A stretch of 64,000 nt of DNA, taken from NCBI RefSeq assembly GCF_003955755.1, contig NZ_CP034465.1, positions 2,598,001 through 2,662,000 of the forward strand. Direction: 5' to 3'. Under the pieces are notes generated by a model that worked only from the letters and a program-made list of their open reading frames with translations, was not told where the DNA came from and ran no database searches. Numbering within the stretch: the first letter of the stretch is position 1; every line of letters starts with the position of its first letter. A program made the position numbers and the translations under genes. Shown piece after piece: positions 26,696-37,168 of the stretch. Source of the DNA: Jeotgalibaca ciconiae (lineage in GTDB: Bacteria > Bacillota > Bacilli > Lactobacillales > Aerococcaceae).

Positions 26696-26724
26696 TTGAC
26701 AAAAACATAGCATCGTGATAAATT
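26696..26724 (+). promoter_or_regulatory. Promoter of the hrcA-grpE-dnaK operon
   Basis: TTGACA (26696-26701), 17 bp, TAAATT (26719-26724) with TGA extension. The -35 is perfect. CIRCE lies 10 bp downstream. Confidence 0.85.
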
Positions 26725-26734
26725 TGTTTATGGA

Positions 26735-26761
26735 TTAGCACTCTGTATGCTTAAGTGCTAA
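26735..26761 (+). promoter_or_regulatory. CIRCE operator (HrcA binding site)
   Basis: TTAGCACTC, 9-nt spacer, AAGTGCTAA. It differs from the consensus (right arm GAGTGCTAA) at one position. Located over the transcription start, where HrcA binding would repress the operon at normal temperature. Confidence 0.95.
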
Positions 26762-26775
26762 AGCGAGGTGAATAT

Positions 26776-27822
26776 ATGTTAACAGAAAGACAGCTGATGA
26801 TATTAAACCAGATTATTAAGCATTATATTGAGCATGGTGAACCACTTGGCTCGAAAAGCTTATTAAATGAAATAAATTTATCCGTTTCTCCGGCGACGAT
26901 CCGAAATGATATGATGCGCATCGAAGAGTTGGGATATTTAGAGAAAATGCATGCTTCTTCTGGAAGAATACCGTCTATCTTAGGCTATCGTCATTATGTT
27001 GATTATTTGCTCCAGCAAAGACTTGAATCTTCTTCCGAAGATTTAATCAGGAAAAAGATTAAACGTTCGATACGTTCACCCTATAAGGAAGCTCAGGAGA
27101 TTATCGAAACCTCTGCTGAAATGCTTTCTTACTTAACGAATTACACGGCCTTGAGCATTGGTCCTGAGAAGATTAATAGTAAGTTAACGGGTTTTCGTTT
27201 AGTGCCTGTTACAAGTGGTCAGTACATGGCAATCCTAGTGACTGATAAAGGATATATTGAAAGTAAGATGTTCTCCTTAGGCAGAAACTTTGATACTGGC
27301 AAACTTGAGAAAATCATTAATATATTTAATGAAGAATTAGCAGGTTTACAGCTTAATGAAGTCTATCTAAAGCTTCAGACGGAAATACCTGCACTTGTGA
27401 CAAGGTATGTAGGCGATGAACTGGATTTATTTTCTATCTTCAAAGAAATTATCTCTAAAATGGATAATGACCGAATCTATATTGGTGGAGAAATGAATCT
27501 CCTTAACTATTTTGATTTTGATCAGTCAAATGATCGAGAGAAGATTAAATCAATTTATTCATTGATCCATCAATCGAATGAATTGCATTCGTTGCTGTTA
27601 AGCGATCCAAACCAAATCACGGTACGGATTGGTACAGAAATGAATAATGAATTATTGAATAATTTAAGTTTAATTACGGCCACATACAGCGCTGGCAGGA
27701 GCGGTAAAGGATTAATTGCTTTACTAGGCCCTACCAATATGCCGTATGATGAAATTATCAAAATTATGCGTGTGACAAGTGATGAACTATCAGACAGTAT
27801 GCATGATTTTTATGAAGAATAG
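26776..27822 (+). CDS. hrcA: Heat-inducible transcription repressor HrcA
   Basis: 348 aa repressor of class I heat-shock genes. N-terminal winged helix (LTERQLMILNQIIKHYIEHGEPLGSKSLL; VSPATIRNDMMRIEELGYL) and C-terminal GAF-like domain with IGPTNMPYDEIIKIM-type motif (LLGPTNMPYDE). The ATG at 26776 follows AGCGAGGTGA; the ATG at 26755 lies within CIRCE. Autoregulated through the CIRCE element 15 bp upstream. Confidence 0.96.
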   Translation: MLTERQLMILNQIIKHYIEHGEPLGSKSLLNEINLSVSPATIRNDMMRIEELGYLEKMHASSGRIPSILGYRHYVDYLLQQRLESSSEDLIRKKIKRSIRSPYKEAQEIIETSAEMLSYLTNYTALSIGPEKINSKLTGFRLVPVTSGQYMAILVTDKGYIESKMFSLGRNFDTGKLEKIINIFNEELAGLQLNEVYLKLQTEIPALVTRYVGDELDLFSIFKEIISKMDNDRIYIGGEMNLLNYFDFDQSNDREKIKSIYSLIHQSNELHSLLLSDPNQITVRIGTEMNNELLNNLSLITATYSAGRSGKGLIALLGPTNMPYDEIIKIMRVTSDELSDSMHDFYEE

Positions 27823-27837
27823 TAAAGGAGAATCGTC

Positions 27838-28368
27838 GTGGGAGAAAAACAAAACCTAAATGAAAACGAAGAAGTTGCTGCAATAGACGAAACAGTCGAA
27901 GAAGTTGAAGAGACGGTTTCTGAAATAGAACAGCTGACTAAAGAGCTAGAGGAAACACAGGATCGCTATTTACGCGTACAAGCCGAATTAGCCAATATCC
28001 AAAAGAGGAATGCCAAAGAACGACAAGATGCTGCGAAATACCGTTCACAAGTATTAGCAAATGAATTGCTGCCAGTAGTGGATAACTTGGAACGTGCTTT
28101 AGAAATCGAAGTAGAAGATGAAAAAGCATTGAATCTAAAAAAAGGCGTTGAAATGGTATATAATTCTTTTGTGGAAGCTTTGAAGAGTGAAGGCATTGAA
28201 GTAATCAATCCGGTCAACGAACCATTTGATCCAAACTTCCATATGTCGATTCAAGTACAAGCTCTCGAAGAAGGGCAAGAAGCTGATACGGTTGTATCTG
28301 TTGTCCAAAAAGGTTATAGTTTAAAAGACCGTGTACTTCGACCTGCAATGGTAATTGTGGCACAATAA
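27838..28368 (+). CDS. grpE: Nucleotide exchange factor GrpE
   Basis: 176 aa co-chaperone that releases ADP from DnaK. An acidic N-terminal tail is followed by a long dimerising coiled coil (~30-95; EELEETQDRYLRVQAELANIQKR) and a C-terminal beta domain (PFDPNFHMSIQ; GYSLKDRVLRPAMVIV). The start is GTG at 27838, supported by AAAGGAG 7 nt upstream. Second gene of the operon. Confidence 0.96.
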   Translation: MGEKQNLNENEEVAAIDETVEEVEETVSEIEQLTKELEETQDRYLRVQAELANIQKRNAKERQDAAKYRSQVLANELLPVVDNLERALEIEVEDEKALNLKKGVEMVYNSFVEALKSEGIEVINPVNEPFDPNFHMSIQVQALEEGQEADTVVSVVQKGYSLKDRVLRPAMVIVAQ

Positions 28369-28380
28369 TTAATGTATTTT

Positions 28381-28403
28381 AAAAATTTAAAAATTTAAAA
28401 ATT
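28381..28403 (+). repeat. Short AT tandem repeat before dnaK
   Basis: Period of 8 (aaaaattt, nearly three units) directly upstream of the dnaK ribosome site. It would keep the region unstructured or form weak A/T hairpins. Slippage-prone. Confidence 0.6.
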
Positions 28404-28405
28404 AG

Positions 28406-30256
<1,851 letters not shown>

Positions 30257-30302
30257 TTAAGTCATAGAGAAATTAGTTTATAATTTCTTATTAGTGAAAG
30301 CA

Positions 30303-30338
30303 AAACGCGTACAGAACTTCATTGGGCTGTACGTGTTT
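30303..30338 (+). terminator. Hairpin between dnaK and dnaJ (partial terminator or processing site)
   Basis: aaacgcgtacag (30303-30314) / ctgtacgtgttt (30327-30338), a 12-bp stem with one G-T pair. No T run follows, so termination is probably weak. A second small palindrome (agaaatta...taatttct) lies ~35 bp upstream. Confidence 0.5.
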
Positions 30339-30391
30339 GACTGATTAGGTTGCCGAAACTCTTAAGCGACTATGAAAAACGGATAGCTTTC

Positions 30392-30420
30392 TTGCTGATA
30401 TAAAAATAGTGATGTATATA
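30392..30420 (+). promoter_or_regulatory. Possible internal promoter of dnaJ
   Basis: TTGCTG (30392-30397), 17 bp, TATATA (30415-30420), 47 bp before the dnaJ ATG. No CIRCE copy is seen here. Confidence 0.4.
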
Positions 30421-30467
30421 TGTGCGGAACTGCATCCGTATCATAGTGATCTAATGGAGGAAAATAT

Positions 30468-31637
30468 ATGGCGAAAAGAGACTATTATGAAATATTAGGC
30501 GTTTCAAAAACCGCTTCAGATGATGAAATTAAAAAAGCCTATCGAAAACTTTCAAAAAAATATCATCCTGATATTAACAAAGCTGATGACGCAGCAGAAA
30601 GATTTAAAGAAGTTGCTGAAGCTTATGAAATTTTGAGTGATTCACAAAAAAGAGCTGCTTACGATCAATATGGACATGCAAGCACAGACCCAAATTTTGG
30701 AGCTGGCTATGGCGGTTTTGGCGGCGGAAGCGGCAGTGGGTTCGGAGGATTTACAGGTGGATTCGATGATATTTTTGATACCTTCTTTGGTGGTGGCGGC
30801 GGCCGTTCTAGAAGCTATAATGCACCACGTCAAGGGGCAGATTTACAATATCGTGTACACTTGAAATTTGAAGAAGCTATATTTGGTAAAGAAGAAACCG
30901 TTCGTTATGCACGTGAAGAAGAATGTGAAACTTGTAGCGGGTCTGGTGCAAAGCCTGGAACAGAGCCAAAAACTTGTTCGAAGTGTCATGGTTCAGGTGC
31001 TGTTCAAGTGGAACGCAACACGCCTTTTGGTCGCGTAATGACCCAAGCGGTTTGTGATGTTTGTCAAGGTTCAGGTAAAGAAATTGTAGAAAAATGTGAA
31101 ACTTGTCATGGTAATGGGCATGTTGAGAAAGAACATTCTGTAAATGTTACCATACCAGCCGGAGTGGAAGATGGTCAGCAATTACGATTAGCTGGTCAAG
31201 GTGAAGTTGGCTCAAACGGAGGACCATACGGAGATTTATATGTTATTTTTTCTGTTGAAGAAAGTGACATATTTGACCGAGATGGGGCAGAAATCTATTA
31301 TGTTCTTCCAATCTCTTTTGTTCAAGCAGCAATGGGAGCTGAAATTGAAGTTCCTACTGTGCATGGAAAAGTGAAGTTAAAAATTCCAGCTGGAACTCAA
31401 ACGGGTACGAATTTCCGTTTAAGAGGAAAAGGAGCGCCACGTTTAAGAGGAACTGGGAACGGCGATCAACATGTAAAAGTGAGCATCGTAACACCGAAAA
31501 ATCTTAGCGACCAGCAAAAAGAAGCATTGCATGCTTTTGCTGAAGCAAGTGGCGAACAAATAAATGGCGAAGAAAGTGGCTTTTTCAATAAAGTGAGAGA
31601 TGCTTTTAACTTCGATTCAAAAGGAAAAAAGAAGTAA
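30468..31637 (+). CDS. dnaJ: Hsp40 co-chaperone DnaJ
   Basis: 389 aa. J domain with HPD at 33-35, Gly/Phe-rich linker (~75-120), then four C-x2-C-x-G-x-G zinc motifs ([32 protein letters not shown]) and the C-terminal substrate-binding domain. It stimulates DnaK ATPase and delivers clients. TGGAGGA precedes the ATG. It is 211 bp from dnaK, a gap that contains a hairpin and a possible promoter. Its own terminator is interrupted by an insertion sequence. Confidence 0.97.
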   Translation: MAKRDYYEILGVSKTASDDEIKKAYRKLSKKYHPDINKADDAAERFKEVAEAYEILSDSQKRAAYDQYGHASTDPNFGAGYGGFGGGSGSGFGGFTGGFDDIFDTFFGGGGGRSRSYNAPRQGADLQYRVHLKFEEAIFGKEETVRYAREEECETCSGSGAKPGTEPKTCSKCHGSGAVQVERNTPFGRVMTQAVCDVCQGSGKEIVEKCETCHGNGHVEKEHSVNVTIPAGVEDGQQLRLAGQGEVGSNGGPYGDLYVIFSVEESDIFDRDGAEIYYVLPISFVQAAMGAEIEVPTVHGKVKLKIPAGTQTGTNFRLRGKGAPRLRGTGNGDQHVKVSIVTPKNLSDQQKEALHAFAEASGEQINGEESGFFNKVRDAFNFDSKGKKK

Positions 31638-31651
31638 AAAAGTGAGAAGAG
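31636..31651 (+). terminator. Left arm of the dnaJ terminator, split by the IS
   Basis: aaaaaagtgagaagag is the exact reverse complement of 32932-32947 (ctcttctcactttttt). Removing the IS and one copy of the GAA duplication restores a 16-bp stem with a GAAA loop and a T run. Confidence 0.9.
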
Positions 31652-31739
31652 GAATGAACTGCCCACTGTCAAGTAGACAGGTAAAAAAATAAATCTTTTA
31701 GACCATGTATGTAAAAATGCGTGGTCTTTTTTATCGCAT

Positions 31740-32220
31740 TTATGCAACCGTTTGTAGAATCTTCTCTTCCGTGGGAATCGCTAATCCCATATCCAAAGTT
31801 ACGCGCTCATTATTGAAGAACGCAATATATGTCTTGATTTTCCGATCTAAATAGGCCGGTGTATCAAAGGTATCGAGGTTAAACATTTCCACCTTTAGCG
31901 TCCCCCAAAAACCTTCCATAGGACCGTTGTCGATACATTTTGAGACACGCGACATACTATGGATCATCTTATTGAATGCATGGGAGGTGTACTGGGAGCC
32001 ACGGTCGCTGTGGATTAAGGTGGTTTCAGGTTTTACATCACTCAAAATCTGCTTCATTGTATTTAGCACTAATGGATGATCATTACGATTGCTCATTCCC
32101 CAGTATGTCGTAAAGGTGGTTGACTGGGTATTTATGCTTTAATTCTTCAATAGTCAGATATTCCGCTTCTTGTCTAACTCCTGAGATTTGAGACTCCCAG
32201 CGATCTTTTGGCGCTTTTTT
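31740..32220 (-). pseudogene. IS150-group OrfB transposase, internally deleted
   Basis: Entry would be by -1 frameshifting at the A6G run (32214-32220 on the minus strand). That frame reads APKDRWESQISGVRQEAEYL and then an LKHKYPVNHLYDILG segment typical of OrfB N-termini, but stops at ~32083. A second frame from 32096 to 31740 carries the end of the integrase core: IHSDRGSQYTS (second Asp of DDE) and NGPMEGFWGTLK (Glu). The first catalytic Asp region and HTH-21 are missing, so the enzyme cannot be active. The join near 32097-32100 looks like a deletion. Confidence 0.88.
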
Positions 32221-32864
32221 AACGCATCGTTCTCCATTTCCAGCCATTTGTTTCTGGCTTTGAGTGTTTCAACTTCTGCGTTTAACCGTTCTTCCGTTGT
32301 TTGAAGTTCCGTGGGCTTCCCGCGGCCCCGGTTGTCTTCCAGACCTTTCGGTCCATGCTTTTTGTATTTGTTTACCCATAAGTAAATGTTGTTGTAACTT
32401 ACCTGGTGTTTCTCGGCTGCTTCCTTGTAGGTCAAGCGATTGCTGATGTAATCCTCTACGATTTGTAACTTCTCTTCATATGTTTTCTTGGCACTGGTCA
32501 TCTGATACACCTCGGAATTGGGAGAATCGGATACATTCTCTTTTCCTTCAGTATACCGTTTTATCCAATTTTTTACTGTTGTTTCCGATGGAATGTTATG
32601 TTTAACGGCTAAGTAAGAAAAATCATATCCCGTTCTTAGATGTTCAGACACGATCTGCTGCTTGAACTCTTTCGTATCCCGGCGGTTGTTCTTTTGCTAG
32701 CGGATCCCTTCGACGCCATCACGTTGATACTTGTCAACATATTTCATAAAAACGGCAATTGATAACATTAGATTGAATTTTTCGACGAGTGTCCGATAAG
32801 GGACACCCTCTAGGTGTAGGCCGATGAATTGTAATAATTCCATCTCTGTATGTTTTCTGGCCAT
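32154..32864 (-). pseudogene. IS150-group OrfA with a premature stop
   Basis: From the ATG at 32864 the frame reads MARKHTEMELLQFIGLHLEG and is cut by TAG at codon 56 (32697-32699). It then continues in the same frame (QKNNRRDTKEFKQQIVSEHL) to a stop at 32154. The product would hold three helix-turn-helix modules (ending FNLMLSIAVFMKYVDKY, TVKNWIKRY and NIYLWVNKY) and a C-terminal leucine zipper (LNAEVETLKARNKWLEMEN). The downstream 165-residue piece from 32651 remains open and could be made from an internal start. Confidence 0.88.
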
Positions 32865-32931
32865 AGAAAAAAACCCCCATCAAAGTAGTTTGTTTTTTAC
32901 AGTGTCTACTTTGATGGGAGCTTATCAGAAA

Positions 32932-32948
32932 CTCTTCTCACTTTTTTT
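32932..32948 (+). terminator. Right arm and T run of the dnaJ terminator
   Basis: ctcttctcac followed by seven T, displaced ~1.28 kb from its partner at 31636-31651 by the IS. Confidence 0.9.
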
Positions 32949-33036
32949 GCTTCCCTTGTATGTTTTTGGGAAAGTAATTTTTTATTCCTAATTAGCATTT
33001 ATAAATAGTATGTTTTGAAACAAAAATATGTAAGGG

Positions 33037-33065
33037 GTTACAAAATCGGTAATTAAGTTTATAAT
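33037..33065 (+). promoter_or_regulatory. Promoter of pckA
   Basis: GTTACA (33037-33042), 17 bp, TATAAT (33060-33065), 32 bp before the ATG. No cre-like sequence noticed. Confidence 0.6.
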
Positions 33066-33097
33066 AGAAGTAACAAACTGTGAAGGAGTGGAAATGT

Positions 33098-34741
33098 ATG
33101 GCAACTGTTGAACGGTATGAAAGGGAAAGCATAAAGAAAACCAACCCATTGTTGACGAAATTTCGGACTACCATTGAAACAGCCTTTTATGGAAATAATA
33201 TGGTTGAAGTCAATGACATTGCCGAAGCTTATCGATTAGCTTCAGAAGCTGGAAGTACCATTATTACCGATTTACCTGTGAAACATACTGAAGAATTAGG
33301 GCTGCCTTCTGATGCGAAGATTTTAGTGGAGAATGGAGGAAAAACGTTTGGAAGAACCGCAAGAGCGAGAAGAACCGTTGGAGAAGACAAAGAGGAAGAT
33401 GCAAAGTTAGAAGGAATTATTCGAGACGTGATTTATGAAAGTAGCGACAGGAAGTACTATAAAACTACTGGATATGTCGGATTAGATCCAGATTTTATGA
33501 TAAAAGCACATATTGCATTTCCTGAAGGACAAGAAAATAATTTGTATTCATGGCTCTTGAATTTTCAGGCAAGCAATGAAAAGTACGATGAAATGTATGC
33601 AGAATCAACTGAATTTTCTGAAGGAGATATTTACATTTATGGAGATCCAGATTGGAGACATCCAGATTATCCTGTAGGTTTGGCTTATTTTGAACCTGAT
33701 AGTAACGTAGCTTGTATCCTAGGGATGCAATACTTCGGAGAATTTAAAAAGGGAACGTTAACGCTGGCTTGGGGAACCGGTCATCGTAATCAATTCGTTG
33801 CTTGTCATGGCGGGCAAAAAGAATTTATTACAGATGATGGGTCTTATATTGCGTCGTTCTTTGGATTATCTGGTTCAGGAAAATCAACCTTGACACATTC
33901 AAAACATGACAACAAATACAACGTAAAAGTCTTACATGATGATGCTTTTTTAATCAATCTGAATGATGGCTCTTCTATCGCTTTGGAACCAGCTTATTTT
34001 GATAAAACTCAAGACTACCCAGCAGATCATCCAGAACAGGACTATTTTGTTACCGTGCAAAATGTAGGAGTGACATTGGATACAGATGGAAAGAAAGTTC
34101 TTGTTACAGAAGATATTCGAAATGGAAATGGCCGGACAGTGAAATCACGTTATTCGACACCAAATCGAGTTGATAAATTCACGGAGCCCATTAATGCAGT
34201 CTATTGGATTATGAAAGATGAATCACTTCCACCATTGGTAAAGATAACAAATCCAGTATTGGGCTCAATTTTTGGTCTGACTCTCGCTACTAAACGGACA
34301 AGTGCAGAGAATGTGAAGAAAGGTGAATCTACCGATAAATTAGTTATCGAACCATATGCGAATCCATTTAGAGTTTACCCATTAGTAGAAGATTTTAATG
34401 ATTTCAAAGAATTGTTAAGTCGAGAAAATATGGAGTGCTACATTATCAATACAGGTTACTTCCTAGATAAAAAAATACCAAAAGAGGTAACTTTAGGAGC
34501 CATTGAAAGTGTTGTTGAGCAAACTGCTGAATTTAAACCCTTTGATAATGTAGAAAACTTAAGTTATCTAGATGTCAAAGGATATGAGCCTGATTTTGAT
34601 GATTCTTCTTACAAGAAGCTTATAAAAGAGCGGATGCAAATGCGTTTAGAATACGTTGAAAAATTCAATGAAGATCATCAAGATCATCCTTTGCCAGAAG
34701 AAGCGATTGCTTTATTAAAAGACTTAGTTAATTATTTGTAA
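33098..34741 (+). CDS. pckA: Phosphoenolpyruvate carboxykinase (ATP), divergent type
   Basis: 547 aa. The expected reaction is oxaloacetate + ATP = PEP + CO2 + ADP, linking C4 acids and glycolysis. Signature features: P-loop GLSGSGKST (256-264), the upstream KKG and His in VACHGGQ (equivalent to the Mn ligands), the Asp pair in VLHDDAFLI (kinase-2), and Arg in KSRYSTP. Outside these it differs from the E. coli/Bacillus type: the usual GDDEHGW and FEGGCYAK are replaced. The ATG at 33098 follows AAGGAG; the earlier ATG at 33080 precedes it. Monocistronic, between the IS and lepA. Confidence 0.88.
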   Translation: MATVERYERESIKKTNPLLTKFRTTIETAFYGNNMVEVNDIAEAYRLASEAGSTIITDLPVKHTEELGLPSDAKILVENGGKTFGRTARARRTVGEDKEEDAKLEGIIRDVIYESSDRKYYKTTGYVGLDPDFMIKAHIAFPEGQENNLYSWLLNFQASNEKYDEMYAESTEFSEGDIYIYGDPDWRHPDYPVGLAYFEPDSNVACILGMQYFGEFKKGTLTLAWGTGHRNQFVACHGGQKEFITDDGSYIASFFGLSGSGKSTLTHSKHDNKYNVKVLHDDAFLINLNDGSSIALEPAYFDKTQDYPADHPEQDYFVTVQNVGVTLDTDGKKVLVTEDIRNGNGRTVKSRYSTPNRVDKFTEPINAVYWIMKDESLPPLVKITNPVLGSIFGLTLATKRTSAENVKKGESTDKLVIEPYANPFRVYPLVEDFNDFKELLSRENMECYIINTGYFLDKKIPKEVTLGAIESVVEQTAEFKPFDNVENLSYLDVKGYEPDFDDSSYKKLIKERMQMRLEYVEKFNEDHQDHPLPEEAIALLKDLVNYL

Positions 34742-34751
34742 AAAAATTTTC

Positions 34752-34796
34752 ATACAGTTGTTAGTTGCCTTTAGCAGCTAACAACTGTATTTTCTT
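34752..34796 (+). terminator. Terminator of pckA
   Basis: 17-bp stem 34752-34768 / 34774-34790 (one G-T pair) followed by a T-rich run. Confidence 0.88.
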
Positions 34797-34866
34797 GCAG
34801 ACTAAGGTGTTATAGGTTCTGCTTTCTATGTCTAACTCTCAAGTCCTGATTTTGTCCGCTTTTCTA
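34797..34866 (-). repeat. Interspersed repeat family 1, copy 3 (internally deleted)
   Basis: The left part (agactaaggtgttataggtt ... ctcaagtcctga) and the right tip (ttgtccgcttttct) match copy 1 at 8042-8090 and ~8180-8194. About 85 bp of the middle is missing, so only half of the gcggac hairpin remains. More diverged than copies 1 and 2. It lies directly after the pckA terminator. Confidence 0.75.
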
Positions 34867-34879
34867 GTGGTTTGAGAAC

Positions 34880-34908
34880 TTGTTACTTTGGTCTAAACTT
34901 GTTATAAT
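34880..34908 (+). promoter_or_regulatory. Promoter of lepA
   Basis: TTGTTA (34880-34885), 17 bp, TATAAT (34903-34908) with TGT extended -10. Confidence 0.75.
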
Positions 34909-34947
34909 CTTAGGGTATATAGTTGGAAGAAGAGAGTGAGTAGTTCA

Positions 34948-36771
34948 ATGAACATAGAAAAAATGAAAGAAAGACAAAGGAAAATTAGAAATTTTTCTAT
35001 TATTGCCCATATAGATCATGGAAAATCTACCTTGGCAGATAGGATTCTACAAGCTACTAATACTGTTGCTGATAGAGAAATGCAACAGCAACTCTTAGAT
35101 TCAATGGATTTAGAGCGTGAGCGTGGAATTACGATAAAATTAAATGCAGTGGAATTGACCTATCAAGCAAATGATGGAGAAGAATATATTTTCCATTTAA
35201 TTGATACCCCAGGACACGTAGACTTTACCTATGAGGTATCTCGTAGTTTGGCTGCCTGTGAAGGAGCAATTTTAGTCGTTGATGCAGCACAAGGTGTTGA
35301 AGCCCAAACATTGGCTAATGTCTATTTAGCAGTAGATAACGATCTGGAGATTGTTCCTGTCATTAATAAGATTGACTTGCCTGCAGCTGATCCAGAACGA
35401 GTAAGACAAGAAGTAGAAGATGTAGTTGGAATTGACGCAAGTGAAGCTGTTTTGGCTAGTGCAAAAGCTGGAATTGGTATTTCAGAATTATTAGAACAGA
35501 TTGTAGAAAAAGTTCCTGCACCAGCTGGCGATATAGAAGAACCTTTACAAGCATTGGTTTTTGACTCCGCTTATGACCCATACCGCGGCGTTGTTTTAAA
35601 TGTTCGTGTGAAAAATGGTATTTTACGTCCAGGTGATAAAATACAAATGATGTCAAACGGAAAAGAATTTGATGTTACTGAAGTAGGTATTTTTTCGCCA
35701 AAACCAATCAGCCGTGATTATTTGATGGTGGGTGACGTCGGTTACGTAACAGCAAGCATTAAAACCATCCAAAACGCTCGTGTAGGAGATACTATCACAC
35801 TTGCTAACAATCCAGCTAGTGAGGCTTTGGAAGGGTACCGCAAGCTTAATCCGATGGTTTACTGTGGGATTTATCCGGTTGACTCTTCAGACTTCAATGA
35901 TTTAAGAGAAGCTTTAGAGAAACTTCAATTAAATGATGCTTCACTCCAATTTGAGCCAGAATCCTCCCAAGCATTAGGGTTCGGATTCCGTACAGGATTC
36001 TTGGGTATGCTCCATATGGATGTAATTCAAGAACGATTAGAACGTGAATTCGATTTAGCGATTATTACAACTGCGCCTTCTGTTATCTATAATATTAACA
36101 AAACTGATGGAACAGTTATTTCCATTGATAATCCTTCAGAAATGCCGGATTCAACAGAAATAGAACGGATAGAAGAGCCGTATGTAAAAGCAAGTATCAT
36201 GGTTCCAAATGATTATGTTGGATCTGTTATGGAAATAGCACAACGCAAACGCGGAAGTTTTTTGACCATGGAATACTTGAATGACAACCGTGTCAATGTT
36301 ATCTATGAAATTCCATTAGCAGAAATCATTTTTGATTTCTTTGATCAACTGAAATCCAGCACAAAGGGATATGCATCTTTAGACTATGAAATGATCGGCT
36401 ATAAACCAAGCAAATTGGTGAAAATGGATATCATGCTAAACGGAGAAGTTGTGGATGCATTAAGTACGATTATACACCGAGATTTTGCTTATAATCGCGG
36501 CCGTACGATTACTGAAAAGCTAAGAGAAATCATTCCGCGTCAACAGTTTGAAGTGCCAATCCAGGCAGCGATTGGACATAAAATCCTGGCCAGAACCACA
36601 ATCAAAGCTTTGCGTAAGAATGTTCTTGCAAAATGTTACGGTGGGGATGTTTCTCGTAAACGTAAATTGTTGGAGAAACAAAAAGAAGGTAAAAAACGCA
36701 TGAAACAAGTTGGGTCTGTAGAGGTGCCTCAAGAAGCCTTTATGACTGTTCTGAAGATGGATGAAGAGTAG
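34948..36771 (+). CDS. lepA: Elongation factor 4 (LepA) GTPase
   Basis: 607 aa translational GTPase of the EF-G family acting on ribosomes. G1 [10 protein letters not shown]2 RERGITIK, G3 DTPGHVDF and G4 NKIDLP are intact, and the LepA-specific C-terminal domain ends [25 protein letters not shown]. The ATG at 34948 gives the family's usual N-terminus (about 17 residues before [12 protein letters not shown]); a GTG four codons upstream (34936) is possible. In B. subtilis lepA precedes hemW-hrcA; here it follows dnaJ, with the IS and pckA between. Confidence 0.95.
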   Translation: MNIEKMKERQRKIRNFSIIAHIDHGKSTLADRILQATNTVADREMQQQLLDSMDLERERGITIKLNAVELTYQANDGEEYIFHLIDTPGHVDFTYEVSRSLAACEGAILVVDAAQGVEAQTLANVYLAVDNDLEIVPVINKIDLPAADPERVRQEVEDVVGIDASEAVLASAKAGIGISELLEQIVEKVPAPAGDIEEPLQALVFDSAYDPYRGVVLNVRVKNGILRPGDKIQMMSNGKEFDVTEVGIFSPKPISRDYLMVGDVGYVTASIKTIQNARVGDTITLANNPASEALEGYRKLNPMVYCGIYPVDSSDFNDLREALEKLQLNDASLQFEPESSQALGFGFRTGFLGMLHMDVIQERLEREFDLAIITTAPSVIYNINKTDGTVISIDNPSEMPDSTEIERIEEPYVKASIMVPNDYVGSVMEIAQRKRGSFLTMEYLNDNRVNVIYEIPLAEIIFDFFDQLKSSTKGYASLDYEMIGYKPSKLVKMDIMLNGEVVDALSTIIHRDFAYNRGRTITEKLREIIPRQQFEVPIQAAIGHKILARTTIKALRKNVLAKCYGGDVSRKRKLLEKQKEGKKRMKQVGSVEVPQEAFMTVLKMDEE

Positions 36772-37080
36772 AAGCTTGTTGTGTCAAGGCTTTATAAAAT
36801 TTATATTTGAAGGATAGGGGGGGTGCCATCCATTTGCCATCCCGGGCAAAAAAAAGATGGCAAAATATATCCCATTATTCTGAATAACCTGAAGAGATAC
36901 GGTCGAATAAATCGGCTGTGTCTCTTTTTTTGAAATGTTTCTTTGATTTTTATCAGGTAAAACCTTCTTCTTTTCCGCCCCCTATCCTTGATAACTACTG
37001 TTTATCAAGGATAGGGGGTGGTGAAATTCTCTCTTTTCCCTGATAAAAAATTTCCGTCTACTTAGAAAAGATAGTTCTAT
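36772..37080. repeat. Gene-free palindrome block downstream of lepA
   Basis: No gene is seen in the ~400 bp between lepA and the NfeD gene. Apart from the terminator it holds a perfect 17-bp hairpin, CCCCCTATCCTTGATAA (36978-36994) / its complement (37002-37018). An outer pair tttttatcagg (36947-36957) / cctgataaaaa (37039-37049) encloses it. An extra copy of the GGATAGGGGG arm lies at ~36812-36822. The central hairpin lacks a T run, so it is not a standard terminator. Confidence 0.8.
36893..36931 (+). terminator. Terminator of lepA
   Basis: 14-bp stem 36893-36906 / 36912-36925 (three G-T pairs) followed by seven T. Confidence 0.82.
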
Positions 37081-37086
37081 TTTTTA

Positions 37087-37115
37087 TTTACAGATCAATG
37101 TAAAAGTATTATAAT
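37087..37115 (+). promoter_or_regulatory. Promoter of the NfeD/flotillin pair
   Basis: TTTACA (37087-37092), 17 bp, TATAAT (37110-37115), ~54 bp before the start codon. Confidence 0.78.
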
Positions 37116-37168
37116 TAATTTGATTAATGTTGTTTTTCAACTTAGCTAAAAAGAGGTGGTGAGGAATT

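Larger units (their letters stand above)
31655..32927 (-). mobile_element. Decayed IS3-family (IS150-group) insertion sequence, ~1273 bp
   Basis: Imperfect ~35-bp terminal inverted repeats begin TGA at each end and share AGTAGACA and GTAAAAAA blocks (left 31655-31690, right 32892-32927). They are flanked by a 3-bp direct duplication GAA (31652-31654 and 32928-32930). Inside on the minus strand are orfA and orfB of IS150 type, both broken: a stop in orfA and an internal deletion in orfB. Inserted in the loop of the dnaJ terminator. Confidence 0.9.
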
